Positions 7,916 through 17,176 of a stretch of DNA of 54,934 nt are shown in pieces. Position 1 is the first letter of the stretch; the number at the start of each line of letters is the position of its first letter. The notes below the pieces were generated by a model that saw nothing but the letters and a program-made list of their open reading frames with translations, had not been told where the DNA came from and ran no database searches. The DNA is from Frisingicoccus caecimuris. Its GTDB lineage: Bacteria > Bacillota > Clostridia > Lachnospirales > Lachnospiraceae. The position numbers were made by a program, and so were the translations under genes. The stretch is taken from positions 1-54,934 of the forward strand of contig NZ_SLXA01000016.1 in assembly GCF_004340975.1 (NCBI RefSeq). The letters are read 5' to 3'.

Positions 7916-9586
7916 ATGAAAACGGATATTCAGATTGCACAGGAAACAAAAATGGAACTGATTAAAAATGTAGCTGCCAGACTGGACATTCAGGAGGATG
8001 ATCTGGAGTTTTATGGCAAATACAAAGCAAAATTTTCCGATGAACTTTGGGAAAAGATTAAGGATCGTCCAGATGGAAAGCTGGTGCTTGTCACTGCGGT
8101 CAATCCGACACCGGCCGGCGAAGGTAAGACAACCATCAGTGTCGGTCTTGGCGAAGCCATGGGTGTTTTGAATAAAAAAGCTGTTTTGGCTCTGCGTGAG
8201 CCATCCCTCGGACCATGTTTTGGTATCAAAGGCGGCGCTGCCGGCGGCGGATATGCTCAGTTGATTCCGATGGAAGAACTGAACCTTCATTTTACAGGCG
8301 ACTTTCATGCCATTACATCGGCAAATAACCTTTTAGCAGCCATGCTGGATAATCATATCCATCAGGGAAATGCATTGAGAATCGATACAAATCAAATTGT
8401 GTGGAAACGTTGTTTGGATATGAACGACCGTGCGCTTCGGAATATTGTTGTCGGCCTCGGTGCAAAAGCGGATGGTGTGGTTCGTGAAGATCACTTTGTT
8501 ATTTCTGTGGCTTCTGAGATTATGGCAATTCTCTGTCTTGCCAATGATTTGAATGATTTGAAAGAGATGCTCGGCCGGATTATCGTTGCTTATAACTATG
8601 ATGGTGAACCGGTCACAGCAAAAGATTTAAAAGCGGTAGGTTCCATGGCTGCACTTCTGAAGGATGCTATCAAACCAAATATGATTCAGACACTGGAGCA
8701 CACACCTGCCATCGTTCATGGCGGACCGTTTGCAAACATTGCCCATGGATGTAACAGCGTGCGTGCCACAAAGATGGCACTGAAGATGGCGGATATCGTT
8801 ATTACAGAAGCTGGTTTCGGCGCTGACCTGGGGGCTGAAAAGTTCTTTGATATCAAATGTCGTAAAGCGGGTCTCACACCGTCGGCGGTTGTTCTTGTAT
8901 CCACAGTTAAGGCAATGAAATACAATGGCGGTGTAGCAAAGAAAGACCTTCCTGAGAAAAATATGGAAGCTCTTAAAAAAGGTATCGTCAATTTGGAAAA
9001 ACATATCGAAAATCTTCAGAAATATGGAGTGCCGATTGTCGTTACGTTGAATAAATATGTGACCGATTCGGAAGAGGAACTGACATACATCAAAGACTTC
9101 TGCGAATCCAGAGGCTGTGAATTTGCCTTGGCCGAAGTATGGGAACACGGTGGTCAGGGCGGTGTTGAACTGGCCAATAAAGTGTTGAATATTCTGGAAA
9201 ATAAAGAGAGCAATTTCAAAGTTCTTTATCCGGATGAATATACATTGAAACAGAAAATTGAAACTATATCTAAAGAAATTTATGGCGCAGACGGTGTTAC
9301 CTATTCGGCGGCAGCAGAGAAAGCACTGGCACGTATTGAGGCCATGGGCATGGGCAATCTTCCTGTCTGTATGGCAAAGAATCAGTATTCTCTCTCCGAT
9401 GATCCAAAGAAACTGGGACGCCCGACCGGATTTACAGTAAATATTCGTGAGGTTTATGTCAGCGCCGGAGCCGGTTTTGTTGTAGCTATTACAGGCACTA
9501 TCATGACGATGCCGGGACTTCCGAAGGTTCCTGCAGCTGAAGCCATTGATGTGGACGACGACGGAAATATTGTTGGATTATTCTAA
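7916..9586 (+). CDS. fhs: formate--tetrahydrofolate ligase
   Basis: A 556-aa enzyme, the exact usual length of the family. It makes 10-formyl-THF from formate, THF and ATP, feeding purine and Met-tRNA formylation, and in acetogens the methyl branch of the Wood-Ljungdahl pathway. The P-loop TPAGEGKT lies at 65-72; [20 protein letters not shown] and [13 protein letters not shown] are family signatures. The start at 7916 is set by GGGAGG 9 nt upstream; a longer in-frame start at 7871 would overlap ftsK. It is 16 nt from ftsK and 20 nt from folD, so very likely in the same operon. Confidence 0.97.
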   Translation: MKTDIQIAQETKMELIKNVAARLDIQEDDLEFYGKYKAKFSDELWEKIKDRPDGKLVLVTAVNPTPAGEGKTTISVGLGEAMGVLNKKAVLALREPSLGPCFGIKGGAAGGGYAQLIPMEELNLHFTGDFHAITSANNLLAAMLDNHIHQGNALRIDTNQIVWKRCLDMNDRALRNIVVGLGAKADGVVREDHFVISVASEIMAILCLANDLNDLKEMLGRIIVAYNYDGEPVTAKDLKAVGSMAALLKDAIKPNMIQTLEHTPAIVHGGPFANIAHGCNSVRATKMALKMADIVITEAGFGADLGAEKFFDIKCRKAGLTPSAVVLVSTVKAMKYNGGVAKKDLPEKNMEALKKGIVNLEKHIENLQKYGVPIVVTLNKYVTDSEEELTYIKDFCESRGCEFALAEVWEHGGQGGVELANKVLNILENKESNFKVLYPDEYTLKQKIETISKEIYGADGVTYSAAAEKALARIEAMGMGNLPVCMAKNQYSLSDDPKKLGRPTGFTVNIREVYVSAGAGFVVAITGTIMTMPGLPKVPAAEAIDVDDDGNIVGLF

Positions 9587-9606
9587 TATAGGAGGAAAGG
9601 CAAACA

Positions 9607-10452
9607 ATGACACAGATAATTGACGGAAAAAAGATTTCTGCTGAAATTAAAGATGAATTAAAGGAAAAGGTATCGGCATTAAAGGCTGAGGGAAAAGAAA
9701 TCACATTGGCGGTGATTCAGGTGGGTAACGACCCGGCATCAACCGTCTATGTGGGCAATAAAAAGAAATCCTGTGCTTATATCGGTATTCGGTCACTGGC
9801 TTATGAACTGCCGGAGGATACGACGGAGGAAGAGTTGCTTTCATTGGTGAATCAGCTCAATGAGAGCCGAGATGTTCATGGAATTTTAGTTCAGCTTCCT
9901 TTGCCGAAACAGATCAATGAAGATAAAATCATCAAAGCCATTGCTCCGGCAAAGGATGTGGATGGCTTCCATCCGCAGAGTGTCGGTGCTTTAAGTATCG
10001 GTCAGCCGGGATTTGTTTCATGTACACCGGCAGGAATTATCCAGCTTTTAAAGCGCAGCGGTATTACCATTGACGGCAAAGAATGTGTCATTGTCGGACG
10101 GAGTAATATTGTCGGGAAACCGATGGCTCTGCTTCTTCTTAGAGAAAATGGTACGGTAACTGTATGTCATTCTCATACAAAAAATTTAAAGGAAGTTTGT
10201 AAACGGGCTGACATTTTAGTGGCGGCCATTGGTAAACCAAAGTTTTTCAACCATGAGTATATTAAGGAAGGTGCGGTTGTCATCGATGTGGGTATTCACC
10301 GCAATGAAAATAATAAACTGTGCGGCGATGTGGACTATGATGATGTTTTCCCTCATGTTTCTGCGATCACACCTGTTCCAGGCGGCGTTGGACCGATGAC
10401 GATAGCGATGCTCATGTATAATTGTGTACAGGCGGCTGAAATGGAGATTTAG
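9607..10452 (+). CDS. folD: bifunctional methylene-THF dehydrogenase / methenyl-THF cyclohydrolase
   Basis: A 281-aa enzyme that interconverts 5,10-methylene-, 5,10-methenyl- and 10-formyl-THF, the step next to the fhs product. The catalytic Tyr-Lys pair of the YVxxK motif is at Y48/K52. HGILVQLPLP, the Rossmann segment VGRSNIVGKP and the end motif TPVPGGVGPMT are all intact. The AGGAGGAAAGG site precedes the ATG. Its position directly after fhs gives a complete C1-folate module. Confidence 0.97.
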   Translation: MTQIIDGKKISAEIKDELKEKVSALKAEGKEITLAVIQVGNDPASTVYVGNKKKSCAYIGIRSLAYELPEDTTEEELLSLVNQLNESRDVHGILVQLPLPKQINEDKIIKAIAPAKDVDGFHPQSVGALSIGQPGFVSCTPAGIIQLLKRSGITIDGKECVIVGRSNIVGKPMALLLLRENGTVTVCHSHTKNLKEVCKRADILVAAIGKPKFFNHEYIKEGAVVIDVGIHRNENNKLCGDVDYDDVFPHVSAITPVPGGVGPMTIAMLMYNCVQAAEMEI

Positions 10453-10454
10453 AA

Positions 10455-11792
10455 ATGAAAATTTTGTTTGTTTCACTGGGCTGTGATAAGAATCTGGTGG
10501 ATTCGGAAGTCATGCTTGGTCTGCTGCGGGATAAAGGGCATGAAATTACAAATGACGAAGCTCAGGCTGAAGTCGTTGTGGTCAATACATGCAGCTTTAT
10601 TCATGATGCCAGGGAAGAAAGCATCCAGACGATTTTAGAGATGGCCGAATTGAAAAAAAATGGTACCTGTCGTCTTTTGATCGTATCCGGTTGTCTGGCA
10701 GAAAAATACCGGGATGAGGTTCTTGTGGAATTGCCGGAAGTAGATGCGGTAGTGGGAACGACAGCGTATGACACTATATGTGAGGTGATTGACAAGAGCC
10801 TTGCGGGTGAGCGGGTTCGGTCCTTTGAATCTACGGACAGACTGCCGCTTGTGGAGACACGACGAGTGTTGACGACTGGCGGTTACAGTAGTTATCTCAA
10901 AATTGGTGAAGGGTGCGATAAACATTGTACTTATTGCATTATTCCTATGCTGCGGGGAAACTATCGAAGTGTTCCGATGGATTATGTACTGGAAGATGCC
11001 CGGAAACTGGCGGCAGCCGGTGTGAAAGAATTAAATATTGTTGCCCAGGAAACAACGACCTGGGGAAAGGATATTTACGGCGAAAAGCGTCTGCATCAAC
11101 TGCTGAGGGAACTGTGTAAAGTGGAGGGGATTCATTGGATTCGTTTGCTGTACTGTTATCCGGAAGAGATTACGGACGAACTGATTGATGTTATCCGTAC
11201 AGAGCCGAAAATATGTCATTATCTGGACATGCCAATCCAGCACAGCAGTGATGCTATTTTAAGACGTATGGGACGGAGGACATCCCGAATTGAACTGGAA
11301 ACTGTCATTGGAAAGCTTCGTAAAGCCATTCCGGATATTACCTTGAGAACGACCCTGATTACAGGTTTCCCAGGGGAGACGGAGGAGGATCACGAAGATT
11401 TAAAATCCTTTGTTCGGAAGATGGAATTTGATCGTCTGGGTGTCTTTACGTATTCACCGGAGGAGGGAACTACGGCGGAAAAGATGGCAGGCCAGGTGCC
11501 TGAAGAGCTGAAGGAGAGCCGGAGAGATGAACTTATGCTTTTACAGCAGCAGGTGTCGGCAAAAAAAACGGCAGCTATGATCGGCAAGACAGTAGAAGTT
11601 CTCGTTGAAGGACGTATACCGGAAGAAGGCGTTTATGTGGGACGGACTTATCGGGATGCTCCGGAAGTGGACGGCTATATCTTTCTAAATGCACAGGAAG
11701 AAATGATTTCCGGAGATTTTGTTACTGCAGAAGTGACCGGCGCCGATGAATATGATTTGACAGGAGATGTAATTTATGAATTTACCAAATAA
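10455..11792 (+). CDS. rimO: ribosomal protein S12 methylthiotransferase
   Basis: A 445-aa radical SAM enzyme that methylthiolates an Asp of ribosomal protein S12. The N-terminal UPF0004 domain carries three Cys for the auxiliary cluster (C10, C46, C80). The radical SAM cluster Cys are in GCDKHCTYC (C154, C158, C161). The C-terminal ~65 residues form a TRAM domain. The start SLGCDKNLVDSE is typical of RimO and separates it from MiaB. It starts 3 nt after folD and its end overlaps pgsA by 17 nt. Confidence 0.95.
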   Translation: MKILFVSLGCDKNLVDSEVMLGLLRDKGHEITNDEAQAEVVVVNTCSFIHDAREESIQTILEMAELKKNGTCRLLIVSGCLAEKYRDEVLVELPEVDAVVGTTAYDTICEVIDKSLAGERVRSFESTDRLPLVETRRVLTTGGYSSYLKIGEGCDKHCTYCIIPMLRGNYRSVPMDYVLEDARKLAAAGVKELNIVAQETTTWGKDIYGEKRLHQLLRELCKVEGIHWIRLLYCYPEEITDELIDVIRTEPKICHYLDMPIQHSSDAILRRMGRRTSRIELETVIGKLRKAIPDITLRTTLITGFPGETEEDHEDLKSFVRKMEFDRLGVFTYSPEEGTTAEKMAGQVPEELKESRRDELMLLQQQVSAKKTAAMIGKTVEVLVEGRIPEEGVYVGRTYRDAPEVDGYIFLNAQEEMISGDFVTAEVTGADEYDLTGDVIYEFTK

Positions 11793-12318
11793 ATTGACCG
11801 TACTCAGAGTTATTATGATTCCTTTCTTTGTATTTTTTTACCTGACAGGAAAGGTCTATATTGCCGATATTATTTTCATTCTTGCCAGCCTGACGGATAT
11901 GGCGGACGGAAAAATTGCAAGAAAATATAATCTTGTGACCAATTTTGGTAAATTTATGGACCCGTTGGCTGATAAGCTACTTGTGGCGGCGGCCCTCATC
12001 TGTTTTGTAGAAGTGGATCGAATTCCGGCATGGATTGTTTTGATCATCATCAGTCGGGAATTTATTATCAGCGGTTTTAGATTGGTAGCTGCCGAGAGCG
12101 GTAAAGTCATTGCAGCCGGTTACTGGGGAAAGATTAAAACAGCAGTGACAATGGTGACGATTGTTTTCATGATTCCGAATTTTGGAGGGATTTTCTTTGG
12201 CGCATCCTGGGTATATCCATTGGAGCAGGTTTTGATTTATGCATCACTTATACTGACGATTGTTTCTCTGATTGATTATCTTGTGAAGAACAAAGAGGTA
12301 CTTGGAGGCGAAATGTAA
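11776..12318 (+). CDS. pgsA: CDP-diacylglycerol--glycerol-3-phosphate 3-phosphatidyltransferase
   Basis: A 180-aa membrane enzyme that makes phosphatidylglycerol phosphate, the first committed step to phosphatidylglycerol and cardiolipin. The CDP-alcohol phosphotransferase motif DxxDGxxAR...GxxxDxxxD is complete (LTDMADGKIAR, then GKFMDPLADK), and there are about five membrane segments. The gene starts inside the end of rimO (17-nt overlap) and its stop overlaps the cinA start (TAATG), which points to coupled translation. The rimO-pgsA-cinA order is common in Clostridia. Confidence 0.95.
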   Translation: MNLPNKLTVLRVIMIPFFVFFYLTGKVYIADIIFILASLTDMADGKIARKYNLVTNFGKFMDPLADKLLVAAALICFVEVDRIPAWIVLIIISREFIISGFRLVAAESGKVIAAGYWGKIKTAVTMVTIVFMIPNFGGIFFGASWVYPLEQVLIYASLILTIVSLIDYLVKNKEVLGGEM

Positions 12319-13571
12319 TGGTTATAGAATTTATATCTGTAGGAACGGAAATTCTTCTTGGGAATATTACAAATACAAATGCCCGGTATCTGGCGGAGGA
12401 ATGCGCTGTATTAGGATTGACAAACTACTATCAGGTGACAGTAGGAGATAATGAAAGCCGCCTTTCAGCGGCTATCCGTACGGCACTTGACCGTTCGGAC
12501 ATTGTCATTTTAAGCGGCGGACTTGGACCGACGGAGGATGATATTACCCGTGAGACGGTAGCAAAAGTTCTTGGACGGGAGATGAAGGAAGTGCCGGAAA
12601 TTCATCAGCAGATTCAGGATTACTTTGAGCGTATGGGTTCCAGGCAGCCTTCCAGTAACAACTGGCGGCAGGCGATGGTCATTGATGGGGCTCAGATTGT
12701 GGAAAACCACAATGGGACGGCACCGGGGATGATCGTTCCGGTGGACGATACAAAACACATTATTCTCATGCCGGGACCTCCGGAAGAATTAAAAATGATG
12801 TTTGAGGAGAGTATTGCACCTTTTCTGGCCGGCTTAAACCATCAGGTGATTTGTTCAAAGACTGTAAAAATCTGTGGTATGGGAGAGAGCCGGGTGGCAG
12901 ATGTGGTTTCCGATTTGATTGCAGCTCAGACCAACCCGACGATTGCAACCTATGCCAAGGGCGGCGAAGTTCATCTGAGAATTACAGCCAGCGGCAGCGA
13001 TGCGAAAGCTGCCCGTAAGAGTATCAAACCGATCGTTAAAGAATTGAAAAGTCGTTTTGGGGATAAAGTATATACGACACGGGAGAGTGAAACGCTGGAG
13101 CAGCATGTCGTCGGTCTGTTGAAACGGAAGAAGATGACGGTGGCTACGGCAGAATCCTGTACGGGAGGTATGGTGGCATCGACACTCATCAATGTACCGG
13201 GAGCTTCAGATGTGTTTAACGAAGGTTATATTACTTATTCCAATGAAGCCAAGCGGAAAATTCTTGGTGTGAAGAAAAAGACATTGAAAAACGAGGGAGC
13301 TGTCAGTGAGGCATGTGCAGAGGAAATGGCAAAGGGAGCTGCGAAAGCGGCGGATGCCCGGGCAGCGATTTCTGTGACAGGGATTGCCGGACCGGATGGC
13401 GGTACAGAAGAAAAGCCGGTGGGGCTGGTGTATATCGGATGTTGTATTGACGATAAAGTCTGGGTAGAATCTTACCATATGAACGGTGACCGCCAGAAGA
13501 TTCGGGAAATTTCAGTGAAAAAGGCATTGGATATGCTGCGGCGGCACTTAAATCACGTGGAACAAGATTAA
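12318..13571 (+). CDS. cinA: CinA family protein (competence/damage-inducible protein A)
   Basis: A 417-aa two-domain protein: an N-terminal MoaB/MogA-like (COG1058) domain with VGTEILLGNITNTN and GGLGPTEDD, and a C-terminal CinA amidohydrolase-like domain with TAESCTGGMVAS and SVTGIAGPDGG. In characterised relatives the two domains act as ADP-ribose pyrophosphatase and nicotinamide-nucleotide deamidase; which activity holds here is inference. Often recA follows cinA in Firmicutes, but here a lipoprotein gene follows 12 nt later. The start at 12318 is fixed by GGAGG at 12303 and by the overlap with pgsA. Confidence 0.93.
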   Translation: MVIEFISVGTEILLGNITNTNARYLAEECAVLGLTNYYQVTVGDNESRLSAAIRTALDRSDIVILSGGLGPTEDDITRETVAKVLGREMKEVPEIHQQIQDYFERMGSRQPSSNNWRQAMVIDGAQIVENHNGTAPGMIVPVDDTKHIILMPGPPEELKMMFEESIAPFLAGLNHQVICSKTVKICGMGESRVADVVSDLIAAQTNPTIATYAKGGEVHLRITASGSDAKAARKSIKPIVKELKSRFGDKVYTTRESETLEQHVVGLLKRKKMTVATAESCTGGMVASTLINVPGASDVFNEGYITYSNEAKRKILGVKKKTLKNEGAVSEACAEEMAKGAAKAADARAAISVTGIAGPDGGTEEKPVGLVYIGCCIDDKVWVESYHMNGDRQKIREISVKKALDMLRRHLNHVEQD

Positions 13572-13582
13572 GGAGGCATCAT

Positions 13583-15475
13583 ATGGGCGCGAAAGACAAG
13601 AAGAAATGGTTTCTGGCAGGGATGATTTGTTTGATGATGTGGCTGCTCTGCGGCTGCATGGGAAACAATAAAATGAGCATCGACACAACCCTCGAAGTCA
13701 ATCGTAAGTTTAAAGGACAGAGGGAAATGTCAGCTGTGGTCTCCGAAAGTGTTTTTCGCCAGGCATTTAACAGTGATTTAGAAGAACTTCAGCGAATGGT
13801 GACGGAGAGATGTCCGTCGACGCTTCTTTGTTCCGCCGAAAAGTTGAATAATGGCGTAGAGATTACGATGACGCTGGAATTTGCCAGTCTTTCGGACTAT
13901 ACGAATAAGATTGGTCAAATTCTTGGAAAAACGCCGGGAATTTATTATGATACGTCCAATTCCATATTTAAGGACGGATATATGCTTCAGGAAAATTTCA
14001 CTTCCCAGGACTTATTTGGGTGGCTTTTGGACGCACTCAAGGACAAAAACAGCGAGTTCGGGGACATGGAGTTATCAGATATTTTCCAGAATGGAGATAC
14101 AAAGGTTATTTATGATGGGGAGACCATTGACACGGAAGCGATGATTCATGTGGAAAAGATGGAATCCCATGCCTTTGACAGTCTCTCTGTTGAGATGACC
14201 ATGAATGATGATGGCTCCTATAAAGTGGCTGTGAATTTTATCGTGAATCAGGATACGTATTATGACATGGGTGACGATATGGATATGGCCATCAAGAAGC
14301 TGATGCCGGATGGCGGTGTCTATGATGTGAATAATGTCAATGAGCAGCGGGTGTACACCATCGGTTTCAGTGCCTACAATACGGAGACATTGATTTCCCA
14401 GTTGAATTCAGTGCTACAGACAAAAAACTGTGAGTTTGAGGTGGCGGAGACTGGAGATGAATCCGACCCGTTCCGAGCCCATAAAGAAATTACGATTTAT
14501 CTGGATGGTTCCTATTTTTTGGATTTTGCCAAGGAAGGAACGGAACTGGTATATTTGCTGAAAACCAGTTCGGAATATTCATTTAATGACTGCCAGTCTG
14601 TGACAGGATTTTTAAAGAACTATTCCTTTGATAATGACGATAAGTATACCAGCGTTTATATGAATGTCGGACCGTCGGATAAAGTACAGATCAGTTTGAC
14701 ATATGCCATTGATATACAAAAAATAGAAATCGGAACGAATGTCAATAGCGAAACAGCATTGGAACGGACATTGAGCTTCTTCTTTGATGTGGAACAGGCT
14801 GCATTGACAGGAGAAAATTTTGAGAGTAAACTTCGGGCTCGGATGGACGAAGGAATGACACTGGAATCAGGGGAGACGGACGGTATGAAAGTTTACACAG
14901 TCCGTATTCAGGCCGACAGTCCTGAGGATTTATCGTTAAAAACAACGAAATTTCTGGATGGTTCAGCTAATGAGGAAGAACTGACAAGTATTCTTACCGG
15001 GGGAAAATCCAGTAAAAAACAGTTGAAAATCAGGTCCTATACCTATGAAGATCATATCAATCTGGAGAAGTTTCTCGGAAGTGCTGTTGTGAGCGATGGC
15101 ATCGTATATCGTATGGAGTACCCGAAAGGATATGTGGCGGCCTTTGAAGAAGGTGGCCATGCGGATATGGTCACAGAAGGAAATCGTCTGACCTGTACAA
15201 CGCGGGATCCGGTTATCAATGTTCAGTCCAGAGGTGAGACGACCAATGTGGCAGGAGTTACCCAATTGCTTTTATGGTGGGTCAGTCTGATTTTGACATT
15301 CGTGACATTGGTCTTGAATTTAAAACATATAGCAGGATACATTCGTTACCGGGAAAAGTATCTGTTAAAGACAGATCTTTTCCATGGCAAAAATCAAATT
15401 GTTTTAACAATAGGTGTCGTGTCACTGACCGTTTTTGTATTTACAAGTCTGCGGCTGATTTTTCGGGTCTATTGA
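13583..15475 (+). CDS. large lipoprotein with C-terminal membrane anchors, unknown function
   Basis: A 630-aa protein. The N terminus is a lipoprotein signal: basic MGAKDKKK, a hydrophobic stretch, and the lipobox LCGC with Cys25 as the predicted lipidated residue. The bulk (about 30-545) is a hydrophilic, beta-rich exported region without a recognised domain. Near the C terminus are two membrane segments (about 550-580 and 603-628). So both ends are membrane bound and the middle is outside the cell. AGGAGG precedes the ATG by 6 nt. It follows cinA by 12 nt and its end overlaps the convergent lit gene by 7 nt. I do not recognise a family. Confidence 0.8.
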   Translation: MGAKDKKKWFLAGMICLMMWLLCGCMGNNKMSIDTTLEVNRKFKGQREMSAVVSESVFRQAFNSDLEELQRMVTERCPSTLLCSAEKLNNGVEITMTLEFASLSDYTNKIGQILGKTPGIYYDTSNSIFKDGYMLQENFTSQDLFGWLLDALKDKNSEFGDMELSDIFQNGDTKVIYDGETIDTEAMIHVEKMESHAFDSLSVEMTMNDDGSYKVAVNFIVNQDTYYDMGDDMDMAIKKLMPDGGVYDVNNVNEQRVYTIGFSAYNTETLISQLNSVLQTKNCEFEVAETGDESDPFRAHKEITIYLDGSYFLDFAKEGTELVYLLKTSSEYSFNDCQSVTGFLKNYSFDNDDKYTSVYMNVGPSDKVQISLTYAIDIQKIEIGTNVNSETALERTLSFFFDVEQAALTGENFESKLRARMDEGMTLESGETDGMKVYTVRIQADSPEDLSLKTTKFLDGSANEEELTSILTGGKSSKKQLKIRSYTYEDHINLEKFLGSAVVSDGIVYRMEYPKGYVAAFEEGGHADMVTEGNRLTCTTRDPVINVQSRGETTNVAGVTQLLLWWVSLILTFVTLVLNLKHIAGYIRYREKYLLKTDLFHGKNQIVLTIGVVSLTVFVFTSLRLIFRVY

Positions 15476-16119
15476 TGTCTGTCTGAATAGATTTCAGGCC
15501 GACGGCTCAGTTTTCGATAAATAACAAGACACAGAATACTGGCAATGGTGGTCAGGGCCAGTATCATCAGTGCACAATGCATGAAAAAACCGTCGGGCAG
15601 CAACAGGATGATCGGGTCTGTGTCTGCATCAAAAATCCAGTAATCGTTATTAAAAAACAATTTGTGAAACAGAATAAAAAACTGGTCCCAGTTCATGGCG
15701 ATGAGCGCGCCGAGAACAGCTGGGAGAGCCAGTGTTAAAACGGAAGTCAGTCTGAGATAGACGGGCTTCTGTTTTTTCTGGTTTAAAATACCCAGGATAC
15801 TTCCGATCAGACTTAATGGAAGCAGGACAGCCTGGATAAATACAAAGATTCGTTTCACTTCCACAAAATGAATACGGCCTTCTTCCGACATGGTAAGGGT
15901 AGGAAATTCCAATGATCCTTGATAGAAAACGGAATTGTAATCGATGAGAGAATCATAATTTTCACGGATTTCTTCTTCCGGGTATCCGGTCTTTTCCGGA
16001 AGATTAAAATAATGAATATCCATATAGTAGAGAGGGCGGAAATTCAGTGTAAAGACAACGGCGGCTGACAGAATGCACAGTGTCAGGGCAATGGCCGTAA
16101 AGATTTGTTTTATTTTCAT
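15469..16119 (-). CDS. lit: lipoprotein intramolecular transacylase family (DUF1461/TIGR01906) membrane protein
   Basis: A 216-aa membrane protein with four hydrophobic segments (about 5-25, 90-112, 124-144, 178-200). It matches the DUF1461/TIGR01906 family, whose characterised member Lit moves an acyl chain within the diacylglyceryl-Cys of lipoproteins to make the lyso form, which lowers TLR2 recognition. The family's two essential histidines have plausible counterparts: H84 in EGRIHFVEV and H152 in FHKLFFNND, followed by the conserved WIFD and LLPDGFF. GGAGG precedes the ATG by 9 nt. It is convergent with, and overlaps, the lipoprotein gene. Activity is inferred from family. Confidence 0.75.
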   Translation of the reverse strand: MKIKQIFTAIALTLCILSAAVVFTLNFRPLYYMDIHYFNLPEKTGYPEEEIRENYDSLIDYNSVFYQGSLEFPTLTMSEEGRIHFVEVKRIFVFIQAVLLPLSLIGSILGILNQKKQKPVYLRLTSVLTLALPAVLGALIAMNWDQFFILFHKLFFNNDYWIFDADTDPIILLLPDGFFMHCALMILALTTIASILCLVIYRKLSRRPEIYSDRHQ

Positions 16120-16165
16120 AGAGTGGTACCTCCGATCTGGTTATAGTCTCTGATGATTTTGATAC

Positions 16166-16194
16166 AGTATATCATAAAAAAGCAATGGTGTAAA
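16166..16194 (-). promoter_or_regulatory. sigma-A type promoter of lit
   Basis: On the minus strand TTTACA (16189-16194) and TATACT (16166-16171) are separated by exactly 17 nt, about 47 nt upstream of the lit start codon. Confidence 0.6.
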
Positions 16195-16196
16195 AT

Positions 16197-16225
16197 TTGA
16201 CATTACACTGAAAGACTGGTATGAT
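16197..16225 (+). promoter_or_regulatory. sigma-A type promoter of the EFR1 gene
   Basis: TTGACA (16197-16202), a 17-nt spacer and TATGAT (16220-16225) lie 34 nt before the start codon. It is back-to-back with the lit promoter, the -35 boxes being only a few nt apart. Confidence 0.75.
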
Positions 16226-16258
16226 CGATGTGATTTTAAAATTACAGGGGAGATATAA

Positions 16259-17029
16259 ATGAAATTTACAACAATTGTTTTTAGTCCGACTGGTGGTACA
16301 CAGAGAGTTGTCGATGAGCTTGTAGCAGAATGGGGAGAACCGGCAGATAAGGTTGATTTAACGGATGCGATGATTGATTTTGACGCCATTACTTTAGAAA
16401 AAGATGATGTAGCGGTAATCGCTGTACCTTCTTATGGTGGTCGTGTTCCGTCTCTCGCAGGAGAGAGACTTGAAAAAATTCATGGTAACCAGGCACACTG
16501 TGTTCTTGTTTGCGTCTATGGTAATCGGGCTTTTGAAGATACGCTTATTGAGTTGAATGATATTGCCGAGCGCAGTGGATTTAAGATAAGCGCAGCAGTT
16601 TCGGCGATTGCGGAACATTCGATCATGCATCAATATGCTTCAGGAAGACCGGACAGACAAGATAAAGAGGAGTTACATAATATTTCAAAAAAAATCTTAG
16701 AAAAACTTCATAATAATACAGATTGTCTCGAAATGATTCATATACCCGGAAACCGTCCATATAAGAAAGCCGGTGCAGTCAGTCTGGTTCCAAAAGCAAA
16801 TGATAAATGCACAAATTGCGGTTTGTGTGCCGAAATCTGTCCGGCACAGGCCATAAGTAAGGAAGATATCAGGAATACAGATGGTACAAAATGTATTTCC
16901 TGTATGCGATGTGTCGGCCAGTGCCCTCAGTCAGCCCGGAAAGTAAATAGTGCCATAGTTTCAGTGGTTGCAACGGCAATAAAAAAAGCCTGTTCAGAAA
17001 GAAAAAATAATGAGCTTTATATAGGGTAG
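16259..17029 (+). CDS. EFR1 family flavodoxin-ferredoxin protein
   Basis: A 256-aa electron carrier. Residues 1-150 form a flavodoxin-like domain with the phosphate-binding loop FSPTGGT (8-14). The C-terminal part has two 4Fe-4S motifs: C184, C187, C190, C194 and C212, C215, C218, C222. EFR1 proteins are frequent in anaerobic Clostridia and are thought to pass electrons between FMN and Fe-S partners; the partner here is unknown. A GGGGAG site precedes the ATG. It has its own promoter and stands apart from the following riboswitch-led operon. Confidence 0.9.
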   Translation: MKFTTIVFSPTGGTQRVVDELVAEWGEPADKVDLTDAMIDFDAITLEKDDVAVIAVPSYGGRVPSLAGERLEKIHGNQAHCVLVCVYGNRAFEDTLIELNDIAERSGFKISAAVSAIAEHSIMHQYASGRPDRQDKEELHNISKKILEKLHNNTDCLEMIHIPGNRPYKKAGAVSLVPKANDKCTNCGLCAEICPAQAISKEDIRNTDGTKCISCMRCVGQCPQSARKVNSAIVSVVATAIKKACSERKNNELYIG

Positions 17030-17111
17030 ATTTGTCCCTTAAAAATCAGATATACAATTTTACTTAAATGTGTTATACTGATTCAGCTATTCATAAAATC
17101 AGGGAATTTTC

Positions 17112-17152
17112 TCTGGACTGGTTCGTGAACTTCCCAGGATAAAAAACCAAGA
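17112..17152 (+). promoter_or_regulatory. candidate preQ1-I riboswitch aptamer
   Basis: The leader of the queuine-salvage operon holds a small H-type pseudoknot pattern. The P1 stem is TCTGG (17112-17116) with CCAGG (17134-17138), an A-rich tail ATAAAAA follows directly, and then ACCA (17146-17149) can pair back to TGGT (17119-17122). The order stem - loop - stem - A-rich tail - pseudoknot strand is that of preQ1-I riboswitches, whose tail is typically ATAAAAAACTAA; here it is ATAAAAAACCAAG. The loop is a few nt longer than in the Bacillus aptamer. The ribosome binding site of queK begins about 14 nt after the tail, so control of translation is likely. Inferred from sequence, strengthened by the genes it precedes. 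Confidence 0.65.
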
Positions 17153-17176
17153 ATCTATAAAGATAGGAGAATGAAT

